From positions 14,320 to 78,319 of the forward strand of contig JAPVSJ010000074.1 of NCBI GenBank assembly GCA_047519745.1: a stretch of DNA of 64,000 nucleotides. Direction: 5' to 3'. The notes under the pieces are model-generated. The model searched no databases, was not told the origin of the DNA, and was given only the letters and a program-made list of their open reading frames with translations. Both the position numbers and the translations under genes were made by a program. This DNA comes from VRUE01 sp047519745. GTDB lineage: Bacteria; Actinomycetota; Thermoleophilia; Solirubrobacterales; 70-9. The stretch's first letter is position 1; each line of letters begins with the position of its first letter. This document shows positions 41,573 through 49,309 of the stretch, piece by piece.

Positions 41573-42558
41573 AGCGCCTCGACCTCGGTCGGCGTCATGT
41601 CGACGTCCTTCAGCGAGCCGCGCTGGACGATGACGCGGGCGATGACGTTGACGAGGATCGCGAAGACCAGCAGGATCAGGCCCAGATAGGCCAGGGACGA
41701 CTTGAACAGCTCTCCCGGCGCGCCCTGGAACTGGGAGGCGATCTGCGCGGCCAGGGTGCCGCCGGTATGGAAGAGGGAGACATTGATCCCGGTGGCGCCG
41801 CCGATCACCTGGGCGACGGCGATCGCCTCGCCGATCGCCCGGCCGAGGCCGAGGATCGTGGCGCCGACGATGCCGGCGCGCGAGTAGGGCAGGACGACCT
41901 GGCGGATCATCTCCCAGCGGGTCGCGCCGAGCGCGTAGGAGCCCTCCTTGAGGTCCCCCGGCACGGTCTCGAAGACCTCGCGGGTGACGCTGGTGATGAT
42001 CGGCGTGATCATGATCGTCAGGATCAGCGCCGCGGTCAGGTAGCCGAAGGCCGAAGGGTCGCCGCTGAAGATCGGCAGGAAGCCGAGCACGCTCTGCAGC
42101 GCCGGCTCGATCGTGTCGTGCATAACGGGCCCGAGGACGAGGATCCCCCAGAGCCCGAGGATGACCGTGGGGATCGCGGCAAGCATGTCGACCAGAGTCG
42201 CCACCGGGCGTCGCAGCCGCGGCGGCGCGAGCTCGGTCAGGTAGATCGAGATCGCGATCGAGAGCGGCGCGGCGAAGAGCAGCGCGATCGCCGAGGTCAC
42301 CACCGTCCCGTAGAGGAACGGCGCCGCGCCAAAGGTCTCCGTGACCGGGTTCCAGTCGTTGGTGGTGACGAAGCCGAGCCCGAAGGCGGAGATCGCCGGG
42401 CGCGAGAGGTCGACCACCTCGTAGACGATCCCGGCGATGACGAGCACGACGAGCGCTGCTGCGAGGCCGGAGAGGCCTCGCAGCAGCGGGTCGCCGATTC
42501 GATCGGTGCGGTTGCGCCGGGCCCGTAGAACAGGGTTCTCGAGGGCGCCGGCCTCCAT
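41569..42558 (-). CDS. pstC: phosphate ABC transporter permease PstC
   Basis: 329 residues, six or seven membrane helices; EAA loop KEGSYALGATRWEMIRQVVLP and a PstC-like N-terminal periplasmic loop (FVTTNDWNPVTETFGAAPFL). One base after pstS. Confidence 0.95.
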   Translation of the reverse strand: MEAGALENPVLRARRNRTDRIGDPLLRGLSGLAAALVVLVIAGIVYEVVDLSRPAISAFGLGFVTTNDWNPVTETFGAAPFLYGTVVTSAIALLFAAPLSIAISIYLTELAPPRLRRPVATLVDMLAAIPTVILGLWGILVLGPVMHDTIEPALQSVLGFLPIFSGDPSAFGYLTAALILTIMITPIITSVTREVFETVPGDLKEGSYALGATRWEMIRQVVLPYSRAGIVGATILGLGRAIGEAIAVAQVIGGATGINVSLFHTGGTLAAQIASQFQGAPGELFKSSLAYLGLILLVFAILVNVIARVIVQRGSLKDVDMTPTEVEAL

Positions 42559-42559
42559 C

Positions 42560-43600
42560 TCAGCTGCCGATTTCGGCGATCGCCTTCTTGTCGGCGGCGA
42601 CGACCTGCTTCGGCAGCGGCGCGAAGTCGAGGTCGGGGCCGAATTCCTGGCCGGGGCCGATCGCGTAGGTGATGAACTTCTTCAGCGCTTCGGCCTTTTC
42701 GCTTTCAAGCGGCGCGATCACGTAGGTATAGGTCGAGATCGGGAACGCTTCCTTGGCCGACGCCGGCAGATCGGCGAGCGAGATTTCGTTGTTGGGGCCG
42801 ATCTTGCTCACCGCGTCCGCCGCGGCTTCGACGCTTTCCACGTTCGGTTCGGGGAAGTTCCCGGCGGAGTTTTCGACCAGCGGCATGCTGAGTTCGTTGG
42901 AGAGGGCGTAGGCGAGGCCAACGTAGCCGATCGCGCCGTCGGTCTGGGAGATCGCCGCGGAAACTCCGTCATTCTTTTCCGCGCCGACGCCGGTCGGGAA
43001 CTTGACCGTGGTCGAGGTGCCCACCTTCGACTTGAATTCGGGGTCGATCGTCGAGAGGTAGTTGGTGAACGCATAGGTGTCGCCGCTGCCGTCGCTGCGG
43101 TAGACCGGCGTGATCTTCGTGCTCGGCAGGCTGGCGCCCGGGTTGAGCTTGGCGATCGCCGGGTCGTCCCAGCTGGTGATGTTGCCGAGGTAGATGTCGG
43201 CGAGGACCTGTCCGCTCAATTTCAGTTTGCTGGGAGCGCCGCTGATGTTGTAGGCGGGCACGGTGCCGCTCAGCGCCCAGGGAATCTGCACGACGCCGTT
43301 GGCTTCTTCGAACTGTTCTTCGGTCAGCGGGGCATCGGAGGCGCCGAAGTCGACGGTGCGAGAGGTGATCTGGTCGATCCCCCCACCGCTGCCGATCGCG
43401 CCATAGGTGACCGTTTCTTCGCTCTTGCCAGCGTAGTCGGACTGCCATTTCGACATCAGCGGGGCCACCAGGGTGCTGCCGGCGCCGACGAGCGGCGAGC
43501 CGGAGGAGCCACTGCTGCTGTCCGAGGACGAGCTGCCGCAGGCGGCAACGCCGATCGTGAGAGCCAGCACCACCACGGCGCTGAGAAGTCTCTTGGTCAC
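42560..43600 (-). CDS. pstS: phosphate-binding lipoprotein PstS
   Basis: 346 residues. Signal peptide with lipobox GVAAC, Ser/Gly linker, then GAGSTLVAPLMSKWQSDY and the phosphate site features YGAIGSGGGIDQI and YRSDGSGDTYAFTNYL. High-affinity phosphate capture for PstABC. GTG start; three Pho-box-like repeats lie 66-99 bases upstream. Glu is coded almost only by GAA, unlike pstA/pstB/pstC. Confidence 0.96.
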   Translation of the reverse strand: MTKRLLSAVVVLALTIGVAACGSSSSDSSSGSSGSPLVGAGSTLVAPLMSKWQSDYAGKSEETVTYGAIGSGGGIDQITSRTVDFGASDAPLTEEQFEEANGVVQIPWALSGTVPAYNISGAPSKLKLSGQVLADIYLGNITSWDDPAIAKLNPGASLPSTKITPVYRSDGSGDTYAFTNYLSTIDPEFKSKVGTSTTVKFPTGVGAEKNDGVSAAISQTDGAIGYVGLAYALSNELSMPLVENSAGNFPEPNVESVEAAADAVSKIGPNNEISLADLPASAKEAFPISTYTYVIAPLESEKAEALKKFITYAIGPGQEFGPDLDFAPLPKQVVAADKKAIAEIGS

Positions 43601-43666
43601 GCGCTTCTCCTTAGATTGAGTGGTATTGAGGCCACGTTCTCAGCGGCCCGCCGACAGCTTGTTGCC

Positions 43667-43699
43667 TGCCTGTAACGAAGATGTGAAAAAGATGTAAAC
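43667..43699 (-). promoter_or_regulatory. putative Pho box: three 11-bp direct repeats
   Basis: Read on the minus strand: GTTTACATCTT, TTTCACATCTT, CGTTACAGGCA, in contiguous 11-base steps. Pho boxes bound by PhoB/PhoP regulators are built of 11-base direct repeats with a TTCAC/TTTAC core. It lies between the response-regulator stop and the pstS start, on the pstS-coding strand. Confidence 0.65.
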
Positions 43700-43714
43700 G
43701 CCGCAGCAGGCGTC

Positions 43715-44509
43715 TCAGGCAGCGGTGACGGCGTCCGGAAGCGGCGCCGGCTCTATCGCCGCGGGAGGCTGAGCGGGCGAGGAAGCAAGAGTCACGTCGC
43801 CGCCGAGGGGCTCGGGATCGAAGCGGTAGCCGACGCCGAAATGGGTGTGGATGTAGCTCCAGCTCGGCGAGAGCTTCTCCAGCTTCTGGCGCAGCTTGCG
43901 GATAAAGACGTCGACGGAGCGGTCGCCATGGGCCATCGCGTAGCCCCAGACCCGCTGGTAGATCGCCTCGCGCTCCAGCACCTGGCCGGGCGAGTCGGCG
44001 AGCAGCTGCAGCAACTCGAACTCGCGCCTGGTCAGGTCGAGACTGACTTCGCCGACGAAGGCCTGGAAGCGATCGGAGCGGATCTCCAGCTCCCCGGCGA
44101 CGACCGGCCCGACCTCGACCTGCGGGCGGGCGCGGCGGCGGCGGCGCGAGACCGCTTCGAGGCGGGCGATCGCCTCTTCGGGATGGCACGGCTTGGTGAT
44201 CCAGTCGTCGACACCCAGGCGCAGGCCGCGGACCCGCTGCGCGACGGTCGAGCGGCTGGTGCAGACGACGACGCCGAGGTCGGGGAGCATGCCGCAGACA
44301 CGCTCGAGGTAGGCCCACGCGTCTTCGCCCAGAACCGCCGGGTCGACCAGCAGCGCGTTCAGCTTCAGCGCTACCAGCTCCTCGGGCGGGATCGCCCCGG
44401 CGAGGGTGCGCTGCTGCCAGCCGGCGGCCTCGGTGCGCTTGGCGAGAACCGTGACGAAACCGCTGTCGTCGTCGATCACCGCGAGCCTGATGGTCTGCTG
44501 GTGGTTCAC
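43715..44509 (-). CDS. OmpR/PhoB-family response regulator
   Basis: 264 residues from a GTG at 44509. Receiver domain (about 1-120): acidic pair in VIDDDSG, phospho-acceptor Asp in ALLVDPAV, Thr/Ser in VVVCTSRS and Lys in WITKPCHP. Winged-helix DNA-binding domain (about 140-235): LTRREFELLQLLADSPGQVLER and SVDVFIRKLRQKLEK, ending in GVGYRFDPEP. Position before pstS and nearby Pho-box repeats make it the likely PhoB/PhoP of this organism, although no histidine kinase is next to it. A TACAAT box lies 10 bases upstream of the start. Confidence 0.87.
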   Translation of the reverse strand: MNHQQTIRLAVIDDDSGFVTVLAKRTEAAGWQQRTLAGAIPPEELVALKLNALLVDPAVLGEDAWAYLERVCGMLPDLGVVVCTSRSTVAQRVRGLRLGVDDWITKPCHPEEAIARLEAVSRRRRRARPQVEVGPVVAGELEIRSDRFQAFVGEVSLDLTRREFELLQLLADSPGQVLEREAIYQRVWGYAMAHGDRSVDVFIRKLRQKLEKLSPSWSYIHTHFGVGYRFDPEPLGGDVTLASSPAQPPAAIEPAPLPDAVTAA

Positions 44510-44563
44510 CGGCGAGGCGATTGTATGCGTTGGCCCGGGTGGGCACCGTGGCGAAATGCCTGC

Positions 44564-44585
44564 TTTCACAGGATTTTTACAACTC
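44564..44585 (+). promoter_or_regulatory. putative Pho box upstream of the regulator
   Basis: Two contiguous 11-base units on the plus strand, TTTCACAGGAT and TTTTACAACTC, match the units before pstS. They lie 55-76 bases upstream of the regulator start but in the opposite orientation, suggesting autoregulation. Confidence 0.45.
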
Positions 44586-44700
44586 GAAGTGCCGAAATTG
44601 CGGAAACCAGGCACGAAATGCCCTTTGACCCTTATCGGAATTTTCACCCCCGACTCCCCGGCCATGGCCAATATTCGGTCTACGAGACTCCTCTCTCGTC

Positions 44701-44731
44701 GCAAGCGGCCCACCTGCCCTGGGCCGCTTGC
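44701..44731. terminator. 12-bp hairpin, possible bidirectional terminator or operator
   Basis: Perfect 12-bp inverted repeat (GCAAGCGGCCCA with its complement) around a 7-base loop, followed on the plus strand by TCTTTC. It lies between the regulator and the small membrane protein gene; no gene clearly ends here, so its role is uncertain. The rest of 44510-44875 holds the Pho-box-like repeat and the palindromic element. Confidence 0.4.
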
Positions 44732-44755
44732 TCTTTCAGGGGGCGGAGGCCAGAG

Positions 44756-44860
44756 GCAAGAGCCGGGTGTCCCCCTTCCGGAACCCGCCGACGAATCCCG
44801 TGCGGAGGCGCGTTTCCCGGCTGGCTCACAAGTTCCGGCAGGGGGACACCCGGCTCTTGC
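44756..44860. repeat. palindromic repeat element, copy 1
   Basis: 105 bases: 29-base arms (44756-44784 and 44832-44860) complementary except at one position, around a 47-base centre. The arm includes GAGCCGGGTGTCCCCC and the centre contains CGACGAATC and CTCACAAG. A related copy at 45994-46096 has the same design and orientation. Could be a REP/MITE-like element or a structured RNA. Confidence 0.7.
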
Positions 44861-44875
44861 GCTAGATTGCGGCTC

Positions 44876-45133
44876 GTGAAACAGGTCTCGCGTCCCAGCC
44901 GAGTTTTTGCTGCGCTGTTCGCGGCGCTGATGATGTTGCTGCTTGTGGTTCCGGCTGCTTTTGCTGAGAACGGGGTTGGGCTTGCTGGGCCCACCACCGA
45001 CAAGACGGTGACCTTTTTCTGCTTTGGCGTGATCGGGTTCTTTGCGGCGCTGGTCATCGTCCTGTCGCTGATCCAAGGGCGGTTGGAGAAGCGCAAGGAA
45101 ATGCGCAAGCAGACGCTGGACCGTCTTAGCTAG
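44876..45133 (+). CDS. small membrane protein, unknown function
   Basis: 85 residues from a GTG. Signal or first helix (about 10-30), an extracytoplasmic loop, a second helix (about 46-66) and a basic tail LEKRKEMRKQTLDRLS. TAGATT ends 7 bases before the start (leaderless). Its TAG stop shares the palindrome CTAG with the stop of the convergent HD gene. No family recognised. Confidence 0.65.
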   Translation: MKQVSRPSRVFAALFAALMMLLLVVPAAFAENGVGLAGPTTDKTVTFFCFGVIGFFAALVIVLSLIQGRLEKRKEMRKQTLDRLS

Positions 45134-45978
45134 TCGAGCCGGAATCCCGTCAACAGGCGTTTCTCGGTCTCGCCCTCGATCTTGGCGGCCACTTCGACGC
45201 GGCCCTCCAACGGGGTGCCGCGGATCTTGGTCGCGAGCAGGTCGTCGACCTGGAAGATCCCGGCTGAGTTGTTGAGCTCGATCTCGATCCGCACCGGTCG
45301 CTCCTCCCCCGCTTCGATCCGCACCTCGTCGACGGCGGCGGCGGAGATCGAGTGGATCCCCTCCTGGCCGGCCTCGAGCGGGATCCGGGTGCGACCCTGG
45401 GCCATGTCCAGCGCGTCGGCCACCCGGACGACGCCGGCCTCGACGGTGTAGGGCTCACCTCGCCGCCTGTGCCCGATGATCGCATGCAGGATCTCCGCCA
45501 CGACGATCGTCCGCTTCGGCTCCTTGTAGGAGCTCGCGAGCAGTCGCTCCAAGGCGCCGTTGGCGAGAAAGAGGCTGTACTCCTCGTGGTCGGCCCGATG
45601 GATCGACATGCCGACGTCGTGCAGTAGCGCTCCTCCAGCTACCACCACCTCGGCATCCCGAGCCGACATCCCGTGGTCGGCGACGACCGCCGGCTCGACC
45701 CCACCCTTGACCAGTAGCCGCAGCAGCCGTAGGGCGATGTTCAGAACGATCTGCGTGTGCACCCATGAGTGGTCCGACATCCCCAGCCGTTCGGCATGAA
45801 CCTGAGCCATGTACCACCAGGTCCGCACCTGCTCGTCGCCGTTGACGGCATCCAGAAACTGCTCCAGCTTCCGATTCCCCCTCGTGGGGGCCCGAACCCT
45901 CGCCTCCGCTATCGCCTCCTCGGGCGGTTTGCGGCTGGGTCCCTGCGGATCCGGTGCCGGGACTGCCTCGTCGTTCAT
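45130..45978 (-). CDS. HD-domain phosphohydrolase
   Basis: 282 residues. HD-type metal site: His in DHSWVHTQIV, the HD pair in GGALLHDVGMS, and further His in HRADHEEYS, then HAIIGHRRRGEP and RVADALDMAQGR. A C-terminal beta-rich region (about 195-280) has no recognised motif. Likely acts on a nucleotide or phosphoester; substrate unknown. A TACGAT box ends 6 bases before the ATG. Confidence 0.85.
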   Translation of the reverse strand: MNDEAVPAPDPQGPSRKPPEEAIAEARVRAPTRGNRKLEQFLDAVNGDEQVRTWWYMAQVHAERLGMSDHSWVHTQIVLNIALRLLRLLVKGGVEPAVVADHGMSARDAEVVVAGGALLHDVGMSIHRADHEEYSLFLANGALERLLASSYKEPKRTIVVAEILHAIIGHRRRGEPYTVEAGVVRVADALDMAQGRTRIPLEAGQEGIHSISAAAVDEVRIEAGEERPVRIEIELNNSAGIFQVDDLLATKIRGTPLEGRVEVAAKIEGETEKRLLTGFRLD

Positions 45979-45993
45979 GGGGTCATCGTAGGA

Positions 45994-46096
45994 AGGGAGT
46001 CGGGCGTCCCCCCGGCGGAACCCGCGACGAATCGCGGTGCCAGGGTTCGGAAGCTTGCGAGCTCACAAGTTCCGGCGGGGGGACACCCGACTCCCT
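45994..46096. repeat. palindromic repeat element, copy 2
   Basis: 103 bases with 28-base imperfect arms (45994-46021 and 46069-46096) and a 47-base centre related to copy 1 (GACGAATC, GAGCTCACAAG, GTTCCGGC). It lies between the HD gene start and the end of the Rpf-like gene. Confidence 0.7.
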
Positions 46097-46106
46097 CCTC
46101 AGAACG

Positions 46107-46610
46107 TCAGCCGCAGACGGGCCAGGGACTTGAGCCCGACTGCGAATAGAGCAGAGCTGCTCGGTAATCCTGCTCCTGTTCGGAAGCTGCAGCGGGATCA
46201 CCGCTGCCGCCTACCGATTCCCAAGTGCCGTAGTCGAACTGGTACTTGCCCCGGTAGGTGCCGTCCGAAGAGACGGCGGTGGGATCGCCGCCGGACTCGC
46301 AGGCGCCGATCGCGTCGAGGGTTGCCTGTGAGACGCCACCCGGGAGGGTTGCGAAAGCTTCGCGGTGTTCGCGGCGCAGGCGGGCACGGCGAGCCGCCCG
46401 AATGCGGTGGAGGCTGGCGCTGATCGCTTGGTGGAAGCTCCGGGCCGGTTCCGTGAGAACGGACAGCACCGCTGGGTGCGCGTCGGCGAGGCCGATTCTC
46501 TGGGAGCCGCCACTGTCGGGCGCTGCCATGGCGACCGCTGGCACGACCAGCGCGATCAGTAGGAGGGGGATCAGATATGTGTGTTTGGAGTATGTGCGTT
46601 TTATGAGCAA
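46107..46610 (-). CDS. Rpf-like secreted transglycosylase
   Basis: 167 residues. Signal peptide (about 1-29, ending AVAMA), a basic helical spacer, and a C-terminal resuscitation-promoting-factor domain of about 70 residues: IGACESGGDPTAVSSDGTYR with the catalytic Glu, GKYQFDYGTWESVGG and a final WPVCG. Cleaves peptidoglycan glycan strands; linked to growth restart in actinomycetes. A CRP-like site lies about 42 bases upstream of the start. Confidence 0.9.
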   Translation of the reverse strand: MLIKRTYSKHTYLIPLLLIALVVPAVAMAAPDSGGSQRIGLADAHPAVLSVLTEPARSFHQAISASLHRIRAARRARLRREHREAFATLPGGVSQATLDAIGACESGGDPTAVSSDGTYRGKYQFDYGTWESVGGSGDPAAASEQEQDYRAALLYSQSGSSPWPVCG

Positions 46611-46644
46611 GCGCGGAACCGTGGCTGGGTTCCGGGCGTCGAAA

Positions 46645-46660
46645 GGTGACCGCGCTCACA
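46645..46660 (-). promoter_or_regulatory. putative CRP-family site upstream of the Rpf-like gene
   Basis: On the minus strand TGTGAGCGCGGTCACC matches TGTGA-N6-TCACA at all but the last base. A further half-site TGTGAGC sits 9 bases upstream. Mycobacterial rpfA is a known CRP target, which makes the match more credible. No other feature is visible between 46611 and 46882. Confidence 0.5.
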
Positions 46661-46882
46661 AAGCTCACATAGTGCGTGCGGATCGTCACCAGCTCAGGCA
46701 CGAATCGTAATTGCGAATCGACCGTTGAAAGCGATCCTGCGGCAATTCCCGGATGACCGTTGAGGCCGACAACGGATGATCCTGCCATCTGCGTGTGAGT
46801 AGATGGCGTCGTCCAAGATGGCGCAGAGCGGCTCGTCTGCCCGGCGTCTCGTCCAGTCGATCTAGGGAGAATAGGGAGAACG

Positions 46883-47377
46883 ATGAGAGCTTCGATGCGG
46901 GATCTTTTCACGGTGATGGCGTTGAGCGTGATCGCGGCGTTCTTCATCGCCAGCTGTGGCAACGACAGCGGCACGACGACGACCACCACCGAGAACGAGA
47001 GCGAGGCCGCCGCAACCGGGGGCGGAGGGGCGACCCTCTCGATCAAGATGGGCGAGTTCTTCTTCAGCCCGAAAAACACCGCGGCGCATGCCGGCCCGAC
47101 CACGATCGAAGCCCCGAACGAAGGAACCGTCGAGCACGAGCTGGTCGTCTTCAAGACGAACATGGATCCGGCCAAGCTGCCGACCGAAGCCAGCGGCGAA
47201 GTCGCCGAGGAGAAGATGGACAAGATCGCCGAAAGCGCCGGCGAGATCCCCGACGTCGAGGCCGGAGAGACCAAATCCGCTCAGTTCGAACTGACGCCGG
47301 GCAGGTACGTGATCTTCTGCAACCTGCCGGGCCACTACGCCTCGGGGATGTACGGGACGCTCACCGTCACCAGGTAG
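46883..47377 (+). CDS. cupredoxin (plastocyanin-like) lipoprotein
   Basis: 164 residues. Lipobox FIASC (Cys25), acidic Thr/Glu linker, then a type 1 copper domain: His in VEHELVVFK and FCNLPGHYASGM giving Cys, His and Met. An insert of about 45 acidic residues separates the first His from the Cys, longer than in the 19766 paralogue. Likely electron carrier on the outer face of the membrane. GGGAGAACG precedes the ATG. Confidence 0.9.
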   Translation: MRASMRDLFTVMALSVIAAFFIASCGNDSGTTTTTTENESEAAATGGGGATLSIKMGEFFFSPKNTAAHAGPTTIEAPNEGTVEHELVVFKTNMDPAKLPTEASGEVAEEKMDKIAESAGEIPDVEAGETKSAQFELTPGRYVIFCNLPGHYASGMYGTLTVTR

Positions 47378-47440
47378 GGCCCGGCCACTCGATCGGCGCC
47401 TCCTCCCTCGCCCGCCCGGTGCCGCGGTGGGAGGAGGCGG

Positions 47441-49309
47441 TCAATCCCCCAGAGCGCGCAGGGCATTGAGGATCACCGCCACGTCGATGCCCTCCTGGAG
47501 GAGGGCGCCGGCGAGCGGCGGGATGTAGCCGAAAGCGGCGAAGAACATCGCCACGCCGCTGAGGCCGATGCCGAAGACGACACTCTGGCGGGCGATGGCG
47601 AGGGACCTGCGGCCGATTGAGACCGCATCGGCGACGCGGTCGATGCGGTCGACGGTGATCACGGCGTCGGCGGTCTCCGAGGAGATCGTCGCGCCCGGCC
47701 CGCTCATCGCGATGCCGACGTCGGCGAGAGCGAGGGCGGGCGCGTCGTTGACGCCGTCCCCGACCATCACCACCGGGGTCAGATCGGCGTCGGCGCGCAT
47801 CGCGCGGACGACGTCGAGCTTCTGCTCCGGGCTCTGTTCGGCAAAGACGTCGTCGAGGCCGGTCTCCGCGGCGATCCGGTCGGCGACGGAGCGGCGATCT
47901 CCGGTCACCATCGCCACCCGACCGACTCCTGCCGCATGCAGGAGCCCGGCCAGATCGCGGGCGTCCTCACGCAGGCTGTCGGCCATCACCACCACGCCGG
48001 CCAGACGTCCATCGATTCCGACCAGCACCTTGGCCAGCCCGGCCCTGTCGCCGTCGCCGCCGATCGCAGCCGCCGCCTCCACGTCGTAGGCGTGCGAGCG
48101 CAGCCAGGCGGCGCTGCCGACGGCGACGCGGCGGCCCTCGACCGTGCCCTCCATCCCCTGCCCTGGCTCCTCGACGGCGTCCACCGGCTCGACGAGCCGC
48201 AGGCCGCGACGCTCGGCGTCGTGGACCAGCGCCTCCGCCAAGACATGGGCGGAGAGCTGGTCGATCGAGGCGGCGAGGCGGAGGATCTCGTCCTCCCCTC
48301 CGGCTTCGCCGTCGAGCGCGACGACTTCCTGCACAGCCGGGGTGCCGAGCGTCAGGGTGCCGGTCTTGTCGAGGAGCACGGTGCGCGCCTCGCCGAGCCG
48401 CTCGATCGCGGCGCCACCCTTGACGATCACGCCCGAGCGGGCGGCGCGCGAGACGCCGGAGATGATCGCGATCGGCGCCGCCAGGATCAGCGGGCAGGGG
48501 GTCGCCACCACCAGCACCGCGACGGCGCGGACCGGATCGCCACTCGCCGCCCAGGCCGCCGCGGCAACGGCCAGGGTGAGCGGCAGGAAGAAGGCCGCAT
48601 AGCGATCGGCGAGGCGGACGAACGGCGCGCGCTGGGTCTCGGCGGCGCGGACGAGGCGGACGATGTTGGCGTAGGCGCTGTCGGCGGCGAGGCGGGTGGC
48701 GCTCAGCTCAAAGGCGCCGCCCGCGTTAGCCGAGCCGCTGCGCACGGCGGCGCCGCGGACGTGGGTGACCGGCAGCGGCTCCCCCGTCAGCGCCGACTCG
48801 TCGACCGCCGCCTCAGCGCTGCGCAGCGCGCCGTCGACCGGGACCAGCTCCCCCGCCCGCACCAGGACCTCGTCGCCCACGGCGAGCTCGCCGACCGGCA
48901 CCTCCTCCCAACCGCCCGCGGCGCGGCGGTGCGCCACCGTCGGCATCCGCTCCAGCAGCGCGGTCAGCTCCCGGCGGGCGCGCCGTGAGGCCATCGCCTC
49001 CAGCGCGTTGCCGCCGGAGAGCATCAGCGCAATCACCGCCCCGGCCAGGTACTGGCCGACGGCGAGAGCCCCGGCCATCGCGATCAGGGCGATCGCGTCG
49101 ACACCGACCCGGCCGGCGGCCAGCGTCCTCGCGATCGAGACCGTGAGCGGCACCAGCATCGCCGCGACCGTCGCCGCCCAGACCGCGTCGCCGGCGCCCG
49201 GCGCCCCGGCCAGGTGCAGGATCCCGCCGGCGACGATCAGGGTCAGCGTCACGAACGGGAGCAGCCGGGTGCGCGTCTCGCTGCGGATCATTGCCTTAAT
49301 CGCAATCAT
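47441..49309 (-). CDS. P1B-type heavy-metal-transporting ATPase
   Basis: 622 residues without an N-terminal metal-binding domain. Actuator motif SALTGEPLPV, membrane metal motif T270-P-C-P in ATPCPLI, phosphorylation site DKTGT (Asp314), and GDGVNDAPALALADVG. TPC motifs define the poorly known P1B-5-like group, some members of which move nickel or iron; the metal here is unknown. ATGs at 49309 and 49291 are possible. Divergent from and overlapping the purU reading frame. Confidence 0.9.
   Translation of the reverse strand: MIAIKAMIRSETRTRLLPFVTLTLIVAGGILHLAGAPGAGDAVWAATVAAMLVPLTVSIARTLAAGRVGVDAIALIAMAGALAVGQYLAGAVIALMLSGGNALEAMASRRARRELTALLERMPTVAHRRAAGGWEEVPVGELAVGDEVLVRAGELVPVDGALRSAEAAVDESALTGEPLPVTHVRGAAVRSGSANAGGAFELSATRLAADSAYANIVRLVRAAETQRAPFVRLADRYAAFFLPLTLAVAAAAWAASGDPVRAVAVLVVATPCPLILAAPIAIISGVSRAARSGVIVKGGAAIERLGEARTVLLDKTGTLTLGTPAVQEVVALDGEAGGEDEILRLAASIDQLSAHVLAEALVHDAERRGLRLVEPVDAVEEPGQGMEGTVEGRRVAVGSAAWLRSHAYDVEAAAAIGGDGDRAGLAKVLVGIDGRLAGVVVMADSLREDARDLAGLLHAAGVGRVAMVTGDRRSVADRIAAETGLDDVFAEQSPEQKLDVVRAMRADADLTPVVMVGDGVNDAPALALADVGIAMSGPGATISSETADAVITVDRIDRVADAVSIGRRSLAIARQSVVFGIGLSGVAMFFAAFGYIPPLAGALLQEGIDVAVILNALRALGD

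Noticed and set aside
46611..46882. Riboswitch (ydaO/c-di-AMP type) before the Rpf-like gene
   Set aside because: Looked for because rpf genes in actinomycetes often carry one, but the conserved ydaO blocks are not present.
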